Positions 7,963 through 16,090 of a stretch of DNA of 64,000 nt are shown here, in pieces. The translations under genes and the position numbers were made by a program. The DNA is taken from contig CAZAXF010000001.1 of assembly GCA_964489055.1 (NCBI GenBank), forward strand, positions 62,001 to 126,000. The letters run 5' to 3'. The DNA is from 66-474 sp964489055 (GTDB lineage: Bacteria > Pseudomonadota > Gammaproteobacteria > Xanthomonadales > Rhodanobacteraceae). The first letter of the stretch is position 1. Each line of letters opens with the position of its first letter. The notes under the pieces were generated by a model, which searched no databases, was not told where the DNA came from, and saw only the letters and a list, made by a program, of their open reading frames with translations.

Positions 7963-9087
7963 GTGGCGGTCAGGGAAAAGGTTTTGCGCAGTTTGGTTGC
8001 CGAACAGGCGGCATGCTGGCACGTCATGCTGGCGGAAGACGAGGTGAGTCGCGAACACACCCGGGAATTTGTGCGTTGGTTGCGAGCGTCGCCAATCCAT
8101 GTTGAAGAATATCTCAGGATCGCCGATATCGCTGCAGGACTGGTCCAGGCGGCACGCGCCGATACTTCACCGCTGCAAGGCTTTCTTGGCCATGAAGCGA
8201 CGTGTGTCGTGCCGTTGCAACCGGAAGCAGCGACCGCCAAGGTCGAGCCTGCTTCGAGTCGCGGCGCAGCAAGCAAGAGTACGGTGCGCCGCAAGGGACA
8301 GCGTGCACACCGGTGGGTATTCAGGGCCGCGGCAGCTGCGCTCGTCGCCGCGTTGTTGCTTTCGCCGTGGCAGCGCGACAGGACTCCTTCCAGCATCGAG
8401 ACATTCGCTGCGACGGGCAACCAGGAGAAAGACGTCTGGCTTCCCGATCATACCCGGGTACAGATCGGTGCAAACTCCTCGATCACAATCGTGTTCACCG
8501 AAGAACAGCGCAAGGTTTTGCTCGACCGGGGCCGTGCTTACTTCGACGTGGCGAAAGACGCGGCGCGGCCTTTCAGTGTTCGCGCCGGAAACTCGATAAT
8601 TCGGGATATAGGAACCGCGTTTGCGGTTGACATGCAAGGGCAGGGCACTACGGTCACCGTGGCGCAAGGTCGGGTCAAGTTGTGGGATAGCCGCATGATT
8701 GCGCTCAGTGGCAGTAGCGGGCTTGGGCTCGACCCCGACCAGCAAGAACCAGGCGTGGCGCCAGTGGCTGACCTGGTTGCGGGTGAACAGGCGCATGTCG
8801 ACGCGAGCGGGCAGCTTGCTTCCTTGCGAACGGTTGACGTACGGAAGGCGCTCGCGTGGACGGTGGAGCAAATAAGGTTCGACAATCAAACGATCGCCGA
8901 CGTGGCATCACGGTTGAACAGCTACAACCGCTTACAGATCACCGTGACGGACCAGAACATCGGCGATCGACACATTAGTGGGGTAATCGGTTCGCACGAT
9001 GTGTCCGCGTTCGTGGCGTTTGTGCGCGGCTTGCCTGGTGTTGGAGTAAAGAAGCGCGGCGAGCAGGTCATCGTTTACGCGAAGTGA
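7963..9087 (+). CDS. FecR-family anti-sigma / signal-transducing membrane protein (374 aa)
   Basis: The N-terminal cytoplasmic part (residues 5-60) matches the FecR N-terminal sigma-binding domain, including AACWHVMLAEDEVSREHTRE and FVRWLRASPIHVEEYLRIAD. A single membrane helix is near residues 109-128 (FRAAAAALVAALLLSP). The periplasmic FecR domain follows (KDVWLPDHTRVQIGANSSIT, then GRAYFDVAKDAARPFSVRAG). A C-terminal secretin/TonB-like short domain (RFDNQTIADVASRLNSYNRL) would contact the receptor. The GTG start at 7963 has AAGGAG upstream. It should hold the adjacent sigma factor inactive until the receptor signals. The longer than usual linker between residues 60 and 108 is Ala/Ser rich. 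Confidence 0.9.
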   Translation: MAVREKVLRSLVAEQAACWHVMLAEDEVSREHTREFVRWLRASPIHVEEYLRIADIAAGLVQAARADTSPLQGFLGHEATCVVPLQPEAATAKVEPASSRGAASKSTVRRKGQRAHRWVFRAAAAALVAALLLSPWQRDRTPSSIETFAATGNQEKDVWLPDHTRVQIGANSSITIVFTEEQRKVLLDRGRAYFDVAKDAARPFSVRAGNSIIRDIGTAFAVDMQGQGTTVTVAQGRVKLWDSRMIALSGSSGLGLDPDQQEPGVAPVADLVAGEQAHVDASGQLASLRTVDVRKALAWTVEQIRFDNQTIADVASRLNSYNRLQITVTDQNIGDRHISGVIGSHDVSAFVAFVRGLPGVGVKKRGEQVIVYAK

Positions 9088-9227
9088 CTCATGCGCACGG
9101 CTCTTGGTCCGGAGACGGGCTGTGCAAGGAGTACCCGGTTTCTCGTGTCTGAAGTCCTCCAAGGGTAGATGACCGTCGTTGCTTTGCGACATGGTCATCG
9201 CGCCTGGCCTACCACGAGGAACAAGAC

Positions 9228-12200
9228 GTGCAGAAATACACCCCCATTGCACTGGGATTGCTGATCGCCCTTGGCACGACCGTTGCGTCACCACCGGCAT
9301 ACGCGTCCCCGCAGGCTGCGACCAGTCGCGCGATTCCGCCGATGTCGCTGAAAGCAGCCCTTGGCGTCTTCGCAAGTCGAGAACACCTCAAGCTCATTTA
9401 TGAGTCAGGGCTTGCCAGCGACGTCCAATCAATGGGCGCCCCCGCCAATCTGTCGCAACGTGCGACCCTGACTGCCTTGCTCCGGGGGACAGGGCTCAAA
9501 TATCGCTACATTGACGCCAATACCGTGACGATTACACGGCGGACGGCATCAAGTGCAAATCAGCAAGGCACACCAAAAAATGCGAAGAGCGAGAACTCGG
9601 CATCCGATCAGGGATCTCCAAGTTCCGATGCGCGATCGTCGGTAGAATCGAAACGTTCGGAGCGGAATGTAACAACACTTCACTCTGTCATGGTATCGGC
9701 ATCTCGTATCGACTTCGCAAACGTCGTCGCGGTGACCCCCACTGTTTCATTTACGCCCGAAAGCCTCATGTTGCCTGCCTACATCAATGTGGGTGATGCG
9801 TTGTACGACCTGCCCTACTTCAGTGCCAGTCGCGGGCCGAGCAGCACGGGCACCAACATCAATGCCGGTGCCTCCCCGATTGATCTGCGCGGGCTGGGCG
9901 TCAAACGTACGTTGCTGCTGGTCGACGGACACCGCGTTTCGGGCAATACGCTGCTGGGCGGCAATGACCTCAACAGCATCCCTTCCGTGTTCATCAAGCG
10001 GGTTGACATCGTGACGGGCGGTGCATCTGCATCCTGGGGGTCAGGAGCCGTTGCAGGCGTCGTGAACGTTTACCTGGACCATGAGTTCGAGGGCGTGAAG
10101 CTGGACGCATCGTACGGTCAGTCCAGCCACGGCGACGACAAGACTCGCGGTGTGAGCATTGCTGCAGGGACAAAATTTGCCGACGGGAAAGGCCATGTGC
10201 AGATCGGCGGAGACTTCGTCAAGGCCGGCGGCATCCTGCGGAGGGATCGGCCACGGACTGCCAGGTGGGGTCTTTTGCCGGTTGACGGTACGCAGCAGCT
10301 TGCATTCACGCCAAACGTTGGCCTGGCAAACCAATCGCTGGGCGGACTGATTACGTCCGGAGTGCTCAAGGGAAAGGCATTCAGTCCGGATGGGAGCCTG
10401 CATGATCACGAGTTGGAGCGTGTGGTCGGCACGTCGGGAGTCGGCAGCAATGCCCCGAGTTCCGATGACTATAGTTATGTGATCGTACCAAGACAGCACT
10501 ACACGGCTCTCGGCAGCCTCGGCTATGACTTGTCAGATGATCTTCGGCTTACGGCGACAGCCCGGTATTTCCATAGTGATTCCGATTACCACACGTTCAG
10601 CGTAGGTCTGAACGGTGTAACGATCAACGCCGACAACGCGTTTCTGGCGCCTGGCATCAAGCAAACACTTGCAAACGCAGGTGAATCATCGTTCACGATG
10701 GGACGCTTTCGCGCCGACATCAACTATCCAAGGTACGTAACCAAGGCCACGACCCATCAGGAAACGATAAAGCTTGATGGCAGGGCTGGAACGTATTGGC
10801 GATGGACGGCGTACGTGAGCCACGGTGAAAGCAAGGTACGCCAGGCTACGCCCGGATTCTTCATTACCAAGAATCTCTACCGTGCAATTGACGCCGTAGT
10901 CGATCCTGCGACCGGCAAGGCCGTGTGCCGATACGCTCTTTCCAATCCCGGAACTGATTGTGTCCCCATTGACTTGTTTGGTGCGGGCGCACCGTCACAG
11001 GCGGCGCAGGACTACGTCACGGGTACCTCGCTGGTTCGTCGTGTGCGAAGCTCCGACGAGGCGGGCATCGTCTTTCGTGGGCAACCGTGGGATCTGCCGG
11101 CCGGGCCGGTAGGCATCGCTATCGGAGCTGAGGGGCGGCATGTTTCCGTGCGCCAAACGGTGGGCAAGCTTGACGCGGAAAAGGCATTGCAACCATTCGT
11201 GTCAAGTCCCGAGCACGGGGGGTTTTCGGTCAGCGAGGTGTTTGGCGAGGTCAACATACCCTTGCTGCAAGGCAGACCAGGATTTCAGGATCTTGCCGTT
11301 GACCTAGCTGCGCGGGCGTCCAACTACAGCACGAGCGGCATGATCGGAACCTGGAAGGTTGGAGTCACCAATGAGTTCGGCCACGGGTTTCGCGCAAGGG
11401 TTGGTTACTCGCGGGACATACGGGCGCCTGACTTGGATGAGTTGTATCAGGAGCAGGGCCAAGGCGCGAATCCCGTGTACGACCCCATCCTCAATGAAAG
11501 TTACATGGTGAACATCCTGCTTGGAGGCAACCCGGATCTGCAGCCGGAAAAGGCCGATACGCTGACCGTCGGAGCCAGCTGGACGCCCCGGCGCGGCGCC
11601 CTGGACGGCCTCATGCTCGGGGCCGACTACTACAACATCGACATCAAGGATGTCATCACCACGGTAGGAACCCAGGCGACTGTGGATCGCTGCCAGGCTG
11701 GAAACCAGTCGCTCTGCACGAGGATAGTGCGAGGGAGCAATGGCAGAATCGAATTCGTCAGCTCGCAGGCGATCAATCTTGCACGGTTCGTGGAAGATGG
11801 CGTGGACGTGGAAGCAGCCTATCGGCACGCCGGCGCGCTGTTCGGTGTGCGCGGAGAGTACCAGGCTCACCTGAATGCAACTTGGGTCCACAAGCTGACG
11901 GTGAGCGAGGCAGGCACCACGATCAACTACGCGGGCGCTGTCGGGAGCTCCTGGGTTGGCAATGCTGCCGCGAGGTGGAGGGGGCTGCTCCGTCTTGGAT
12001 TCCGGAGCAGTCATTTTTCATTGGGTACGCGAATCAGGTACCTGTCGGCTGGCTATCACCAGGTCAACGCGAACATCGTGAACAACAAGATTCCGCAGTA
12101 CTTCTACTTTGATGTCGAGGGAAGTTATACGTTCGCGGGTGACTCCGTAACCGTTTATGGCCTGGTGAGGAATGTTGCCGACAAGCGGGCGCCCATTGCA

Positions 12201-12269
12201 TCGAGCTTCTCACCGTTCTACGACCCGGTTGGTCGTTTCTTCAAGGCTGGTATTCGATTCAAATTTTAA
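9228..12269 (+). CDS. TonB-dependent outer-membrane receptor with N-terminal STN signalling domain (1013 aa)
   Basis: A signal peptide (MQKYTPIALGLLIALGTTVA) is followed by an STN domain (about 30-105: LKAALGVFASREHLKLIYES and NLSQRATLTALLRGTGLKYR), the feature that lets a receptor signal through FecR. After a Ser-rich linker, the plug carries IDLRGLGVKRTLLLVDGHRV and VDIVTGGASASWGSGAVAGV. The rest is a long beta barrel that ends in aromatic FKAGIRFKF, as expected for BamA-dependent proteins. The GTG start at 9228 has GAGGA upstream. The ligand is unknown; the plug style recalls receptors for organic nutrients or peptides as much as siderophore receptors. Some lines are under 50% GC (28 of 60 in 12061-12120), unlike the core genome here. 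Confidence 0.9.
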   Translation: MQKYTPIALGLLIALGTTVASPPAYASPQAATSRAIPPMSLKAALGVFASREHLKLIYESGLASDVQSMGAPANLSQRATLTALLRGTGLKYRYIDANTVTITRRTASSANQQGTPKNAKSENSASDQGSPSSDARSSVESKRSERNVTTLHSVMVSASRIDFANVVAVTPTVSFTPESLMLPAYINVGDALYDLPYFSASRGPSSTGTNINAGASPIDLRGLGVKRTLLLVDGHRVSGNTLLGGNDLNSIPSVFIKRVDIVTGGASASWGSGAVAGVVNVYLDHEFEGVKLDASYGQSSHGDDKTRGVSIAAGTKFADGKGHVQIGGDFVKAGGILRRDRPRTARWGLLPVDGTQQLAFTPNVGLANQSLGGLITSGVLKGKAFSPDGSLHDHELERVVGTSGVGSNAPSSDDYSYVIVPRQHYTALGSLGYDLSDDLRLTATARYFHSDSDYHTFSVGLNGVTINADNAFLAPGIKQTLANAGESSFTMGRFRADINYPRYVTKATTHQETIKLDGRAGTYWRWTAYVSHGESKVRQATPGFFITKNLYRAIDAVVDPATGKAVCRYALSNPGTDCVPIDLFGAGAPSQAAQDYVTGTSLVRRVRSSDEAGIVFRGQPWDLPAGPVGIAIGAEGRHVSVRQTVGKLDAEKALQPFVSSPEHGGFSVSEVFGEVNIPLLQGRPGFQDLAVDLAARASNYSTSGMIGTWKVGVTNEFGHGFRARVGYSRDIRAPDLDELYQEQGQGANPVYDPILNESYMVNILLGGNPDLQPEKADTLTVGASWTPRRGALDGLMLGADYYNIDIKDVITTVGTQATVDRCQAGNQSLCTRIVRGSNGRIEFVSSQAINLARFVEDGVDVEAAYRHAGALFGVRGEYQAHLNATWVHKLTVSEAGTTINYAGAVGSSWVGNAAARWRGLLRLGFRSSHFSLGTRIRYLSAGYHQVNANIVNNKIPQYFYFDVEGSYTFAGDSVTVYGLVRNVADKRAPIASSFSPFYDPVGRFFKAGIRFKF

Positions 12270-12408
12270 TGCCTGGCAAATAGACATGCTGGACAATATC
12301 AGGATTGGGACATGGGTGCGACATCGACGTGGCTTCAAGGTGGTGCATCAACATCAAAAGGTTTGTATCCAGTGAGGGATCTGGCATGCTGAAAGGACTG
12401 AATGCATA

Positions 12409-13485
12409 ATGAGACTTTCCTGTTTCCTGTGGATTTTGATGTGTGCTGGGTGCGCAATGGTTTCCAGCACAGCGTTCGCAGCGTCAGCTGATCAGGGTTG
12501 TCAAGGCTCGGTTGCTGGCCAGCGGCAGGTGCCCCTGGTTGATCACCATACGCATGTCTTGACGCCTCGTTCGACCCATTGGGCGGATGTACAGGGGGTA
12601 TCCCTCAAGCCAAGGGGGATCGAGGACCTCTTGACGACGATGCGGAAGGATGGGGTACGTCGGGCAGCGGTGTTGTCCACGGCATACTGGTTCGGACACT
12701 CTACCGACAAAGTCCCAAGAAATTATCGTGATCTGCGGATCGAGAACGACAATATCGGGCGGCTTGTATCAAACTACCCGAAACGTCTTGTGGCCTTTTT
12801 TGGTATCAACCCACTCGCCCCAACCGCATTGAGTGAAATTCGAAGGGATGTAAAAAGTGGGTTGTTTGTCGGGATCAAGCTTCACCTTACAAATTCCGAT
12901 GTTGATCTACGGAACCCGGCAGATCTTCAAAAACTTGCGGAAGTGTTTGCATTGGCCAACAAATTGCGTGTGCCCATTGTCATACACCTGCGCACGAGAC
13001 GGAGCGATTACGGCTACGTGGATGCAAGCAATTTCATAAAAAAAGTGTTGGTCGCTGCACCGAATATCACCGTTCAAATTGCCCATTTGGCAGGATGGGG
13101 TGGGTATGACAGCAACACAGATGACGCACTTCGGGCGTTTGTCGACAACAAGGACAGGATACAAACGAAGTTGTATTTCGACATTGCGGCGATCGTGACG
13201 GACACAAGTGGTGATGAGTCGCGCGACAAGGATGCAGGCAAGAGAAACGCGAAGCAGGATGACAGCGTGTCCCTGCATTGGCCGGACAAGGCAGAGGCGG
13301 CAACGCTGGCCAAACGTATCCGGGAGATCGGGTTGAAGCGAATCGTGTTTGGCACTGATTGGCCATTCGGGACGCAGGCACACTATTGGGCGGAATTTTC
13401 CGAGCAGGTGCCGCTGACAGCTTGTGAGCTCGAGACGATTCGTGGCAACCGTGCGCCTTGGCTCCAACTCGGCGACGGCAACTGA
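12409..13485 (+). CDS. Exported metal-dependent amidohydrolase, amidohydrolase-2 type (358 aa)
   Basis: The N-terminus is a signal peptide (MRLSCFLWILMCAGCAMVSS) with probable cleavage after AFA. The mature protein shows the TIM-barrel amidohydrolase pattern: the metal-binding HTH in VPLVDHHTHVLTP, a Lys in GLFVGIKLHL, His in RVPIVIHLRT, His in TVQIAHLAGWGGY, and the final Asp in IVFGTDWPFGT. These motifs fit the amidohydrolase-2 group (decarboxylases and hydrolases of aromatic or lactone substrates). Export is unusual for that group. It follows the STN receptor by 139 bases in the same direction, so it may process the imported ligand; this is inference. The interval 12841-12900 has only 26 G or C in 60, supporting acquisition from elsewhere. 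Confidence 0.85.
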   Translation: MRLSCFLWILMCAGCAMVSSTAFAASADQGCQGSVAGQRQVPLVDHHTHVLTPRSTHWADVQGVSLKPRGIEDLLTTMRKDGVRRAAVLSTAYWFGHSTDKVPRNYRDLRIENDNIGRLVSNYPKRLVAFFGINPLAPTALSEIRRDVKSGLFVGIKLHLTNSDVDLRNPADLQKLAEVFALANKLRVPIVIHLRTRRSDYGYVDASNFIKKVLVAAPNITVQIAHLAGWGGYDSNTDDALRAFVDNKDRIQTKLYFDIAAIVTDTSGDESRDKDAGKRNAKQDDSVSLHWPDKAEAATLAKRIREIGLKRIVFGTDWPFGTQAHYWAEFSEQVPLTACELETIRGNRAPWLQLGDGN

Positions 13486-13984
13486 TAGCGTGCAACGCTT
13501 GGTGATCTCGAACAGTTCTTGGTTGAAGGTTCCGCCAGGACAGCACGCGGGACTTGGAATGTCAGGGTCAGCGTCGTCCGTGACCGAACGTCGCGGTTTT
13601 CTGCGCCCCGAAGTTCCGCATTTCATACGGTGATTTTTGCGGATTCGCACTGCTGAGGGGCCTGCGGGGCGCGGTGTTGCGCGCTTCTGCTGTGTTGAGA
13701 TGAAGATTCCGTGTAGTCACACGTTTATGGACGGATGGCACTCGTGGAGGTATGTACGCATCGTGTATCGTAGTTGCATGTTCACGCGTGTCTCCCAGCA
13801 GGAACGGCGACAGGTTCACTTGTTGTTCCAACAACCCAAACAAGTCAATCCGACGTCGTTCCTGGCTACATGCGCCGGGGTCGCGCTGCGTACGGAGCGG
13901 GCCCGTACGTCGATCCAGGGAGCTTCGCGCCTTCGGATTCATGCCGCGGGCGTGCATCGGGCGTTGCGCGCATGAGGTGTCGCT
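13486..13984. other. 499-base stretch without a supported gene
   Basis: Several frames are open here, but none has a credible protein sequence with a matching ribosome site. GGAGGT precedes an ATG at 13752, yet the frame there encodes a Ser/Arg/Cys-rich sequence typical of out-of-frame translation in GC-rich DNA. Composition changes from the low-GC cassette to the high-GC backbone within this stretch, so it may contain the right border of the acquired segment. No direct repeat was found that I can defend as an attachment site. Confidence 0.5.
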
Positions 13985-13993
13985 ACGAAGAGG

Positions 13994-14293
13994 TTGCTTT
14001 CCATTCTGGTTCTTGTGGCGGTGGCCGGTTATGTGGCCAATCGCTACAGGCCGGTGGCCGGGCTGTGGCGTTTCGTATCCGGGGACGCCATTTCAAGCCA
14101 GTCCGGGGCGGGCCACAGGGACAAGTCGTGCCGCATCAAGGGCAACATCAACCTGCAGGGCGAGCGCATCTATCATCTACCGGGCCAGCCGTACTACGAT
14201 GCCACGAGGATTGATACGCTCAAGGGCGAGCGCTGGTTCTGCACGGAAGCACAAGCGCGGGCTGCGGGCTGGCGCAAGGCGCGCGGTTACTAG
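13994..14293 (+). CDS. Small membrane-anchored sunset-domain-like protein (99 aa)
   Basis: A hydrophobic N-terminal anchor (SILVLVAVAGYVANRYRPVA) precedes a C-terminal module CRIKGNINLQGERIYHLPGQ with PYYDATRIDTLKGERWFCTE and AQARAAGWRKARG. That pattern (Cys-x-Ile-Lys-Gly-Asn, Gly-Glu-Arg-Ile-Tyr-His, Trp-Phe-Cys) is the short conserved module often called a sunset domain, also seen at the end of some nuclease-like exported proteins. Function unknown. The TTG at 13994 is the first standard start after a stop at 13973, but the best-placed ribosome site (GAGGTG) precedes an in-frame ACG at 13985 that would give a natural-looking Lys-Arg-Leu-Leu signal start. The true start is therefore uncertain. 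Confidence 0.7.
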   Translation: MLSILVLVAVAGYVANRYRPVAGLWRFVSGDAISSQSGAGHRDKSCRIKGNINLQGERIYHLPGQPYYDATRIDTLKGERWFCTEAQARAAGWRKARGY

Positions 14294-14403
14294 ACGGGCG
14301 CTGGGGCAGGTCTGCCGCGCAACGGTTCGGTCGAGCGGACGCCAACCCACTGCGGGGGTTCCGCCGCCTGCAACAAGCATCGCGTTCGTCGTCGGACAAT
14401 TCG

Positions 14404-14697
14404 ATGGATGAGAAGGCAAAGCGGCGGTATTCGTATGTGGTGGCTGCGCTCCCGGTTGCGATCGCTGGCTTGCAGATCGTGCTCGGCTCGGCGCCTCTCG
14501 TCACGCTCGCGTTCGGAGCGGCCATGGGCGTGGTCGCATTCGTGTTGTTCCGCTTTCTTTCCGGGGTCCGCGTGTTTGCGCGCGGCCGGTTGCGGTTCGG
14601 CCAGGATCGCGCGCTGCGTGCGTGGCAGGCGCCCGTGCTTTGGGTGCCTGTCCTGGTAATCGTCGGTATGGTGGTTTTCGTCTGGCTCGTGGGCTGA
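14404..14697 (+). CDS. Small integral membrane protein (97 aa), unknown function
   Basis: The predicted protein (MDEKAKRRYSYVVAALPVAI onward) has three likely membrane helices, ending in APVLWVPVLVIVGMVVFVWL, separated by a basic loop (VRVFARGRLRFGQDRALRAW). The basic loop and N-terminus suggest the cytoplasmic faces. No strong ribosome site precedes the ATG at 14404; GGACAA is about 8 bases away. I cannot assign a family. It lies between two other small exported or membrane genes in the same direction, and the reading frame has the codon pattern of the high-GC backbone. Confidence 0.6.
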   Translation: MDEKAKRRYSYVVAALPVAIAGLQIVLGSAPLVTLAFGAAMGVVAFVLFRFLSGVRVFARGRLRFGQDRALRAWQAPVLWVPVLVIVGMVVFVWLVG

Positions 14698-14842
14698 CGC
14701 GCGTCGGCGCACGTGCCTGATTGTTCGGTCGATCGGGCGCTCCCCCGTTGCACGGGCTCGCGCCGGTTGGCCCAGGTGTTGGGCGGCAGCGCGTTGGGGC
14801 TGCCATGTGGTTGGTCAGCAACTACGTCGAGAGGAATCGAAC

Positions 14843-14980
14843 ATGTACGCGATTGACTGGTTCAACTGGGGCTCTCCGGTCGGCATCGGGATATTTCTTG
14901 TTGGCCTGGGGGTGTTCTTCTGGGGACTTCTCTCGGGTGTCGCCCGGGTGGACAAGGCGAAGAAGTCTTCGGAACGCTGA
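14843..14980 (+). CDS. Very small membrane protein (45 aa)
   Basis: A 46-codon frame starts at an ATG with GAGAGGAA about 6 bases upstream, a good ribosome site. The peptide begins MYAIDWFNWGSPVGIGIFLV, continues with GLGVFFWGLLSGVARVDKAK and ends KSSER. It therefore has one strong membrane helix (about residues 12-33) and a basic C-terminal tail, expected on the cytoplasmic side. The shape matches single-span small proteins that modulate membrane complexes, but no family or partner was recognised. The gene stands alone between the 97-residue membrane protein and the convergent acetyltransferase gene. Confidence 0.7.
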   Translation: MYAIDWFNWGSPVGIGIFLVGLGVFFWGLLSGVARVDKAKKSSER

Positions 14981-15113
14981 AACTGGAACAGCGCCACGGA
15001 CGATGGTTTCGAGTCATCGTCGGGTTCGCAGGGACGCGTGTCGCGCTGCGATGCCCGGTCGGTTGAGGGCGCTCGCGCAACCGTGACGGGCGCCGGACGC
15101 GACGGTTGCGCGA

Positions 15114-15938
15114 TCAAGCCGGCAACCGGGCCAGTCTTTCGTCCAGCGTAGCGCTTTCGGGCAGGCGGATCAGGAATTCGTTTTCCAGCACCGCGCGAAG
15201 GTCGGCGGTGGTCGCCAGGGTCCGCCGCGTGGTGGCGCCATCCGCGGCGTGCCGGGTGAATGCCCGGTTGCGCAGGCCCAGCCGTTGACCGGCGGGGGCG
15301 CGGGCGGCGACGAGGCCGGCGACGAAGTGGGATTCGGCGCGGGTGGCCAGCCACCAGTTGCTGACCATGTAGTCGATGGGGTATTGGGGCTGCAGGTCGA
15401 ATCGGTACACGGGCTTCCATTCATCGCCGATGCGCACGTGCAGGTACCAGTCGTGGCCGCGGCGGTGCAGGCGGAAAGGTTCGTGTGGCGTGGGTTGTGC
15501 GATGCCTTCGGCGAGCCGCAGCGGTGCGGTCGGGGTGGTGCCGCCGAACCCGACGTCGGCGAGCCAGGTTTCATCGTCGATCTCGACCTGCAGCAGCATG
15601 TGGCTGCGCGCGGTGGCGGCGTCCTCGGAACGCCCCCACAGCACGCGCGCGGCGAGGTCGGTGACACCAAAGCCGATCGCGCGCAGCGCAGCGCCCAGCA
15701 GCAGGTTCTGCTCGAAGCAGTAGCCGCCGCGGCCGTCGCGGACCAGCTTGCGCTGCAGCGCGGCAAGGTCCAGCGTGGGAACGATGCCGAGGAACGGGTC
15801 GAGGTTCTCGAATGGAATCGCGGCGACGTGCGCCCGCACGATTGCGCGCAACGACGCGAGGTTCGGCGCGGCAGTGGATAGCAGCCCGATGCGCCGCAGG
15901 TAGGCGTCGAGGTCGAATGTCGCGTCGGAAGTCGTCAC
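15114..15938 (-). CDS. nat: Arylamine N-acetyltransferase (274 aa)
   Basis: The protein transfers acetyl groups from acetyl-CoA to arylamines, hydrazines or related xenobiotics. The catalytic triad of the NAT family is visible: Cys in DGRGGYCFEQN, His in ARSHMLLQVE and Asp in TWLADVGFGG. The early motif IPFENLDPFLG is also typical, and 274 residues is the usual length. The frame is open to 16040, but GTG at 15938 (MTTSDATFDLDAYLRRIGLL) starts where family homology begins; the upstream residues look like untranslated DNA. The gene is divergent from the NADH dehydrogenase gene with 152 bases between, so the two probably share a promoter region. Confidence 0.9.
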   Translation of the reverse strand: MTTSDATFDLDAYLRRIGLLSTAAPNLASLRAIVRAHVAAIPFENLDPFLGIVPTLDLAALQRKLVRDGRGGYCFEQNLLLGAALRAIGFGVTDLAARVLWGRSEDAATARSHMLLQVEIDDETWLADVGFGGTTPTAPLRLAEGIAQPTPHEPFRLHRRGHDWYLHVRIGDEWKPVYRFDLQPQYPIDYMVSNWWLATRAESHFVAGLVAARAPAGQRLGLRNRAFTRHAADGATTRRTLATTADLRAVLENEFLIRLPESATLDERLARLPA

Positions 15939-16090
15939 GGTCCGGTATCGATCGGGGCGGCGGAGGCATCGTCGTGGCGCGGTTTCCTGGCCGCGGACCG
16001 CGCGTTCCCGGAGCCATTGCAACGCGGACCGGCAGCGCACGCAAGCCGCCGGTCATGCCGGGCTCACGCGCCGGTCCCTACGATGAAGAC

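Noticed and set aside
12293..12379. 29-residue peptide (MLDNIRIGTWVRHRR...) between the receptor and amidohydrolase genes, considered as a ribosomal peptide precursor
   Set aside because: No ribosome site, no leader/core features or processing genes in the window; no basis beyond its position.
13637..13975. 112-codon plus-strand frame between the amidohydrolase and the sunset-domain gene
   Set aside because: Non-ATG start, no ribosome site, and composition typical of chance frames; no recognisable segment.
15812..16090. N-terminal extension of the NADH dehydrogenase
   Set aside because: It lies over the divergent acetyltransferase start and has no homology to NDH-2; the FAD motif begins soon after the ATG at 16091.
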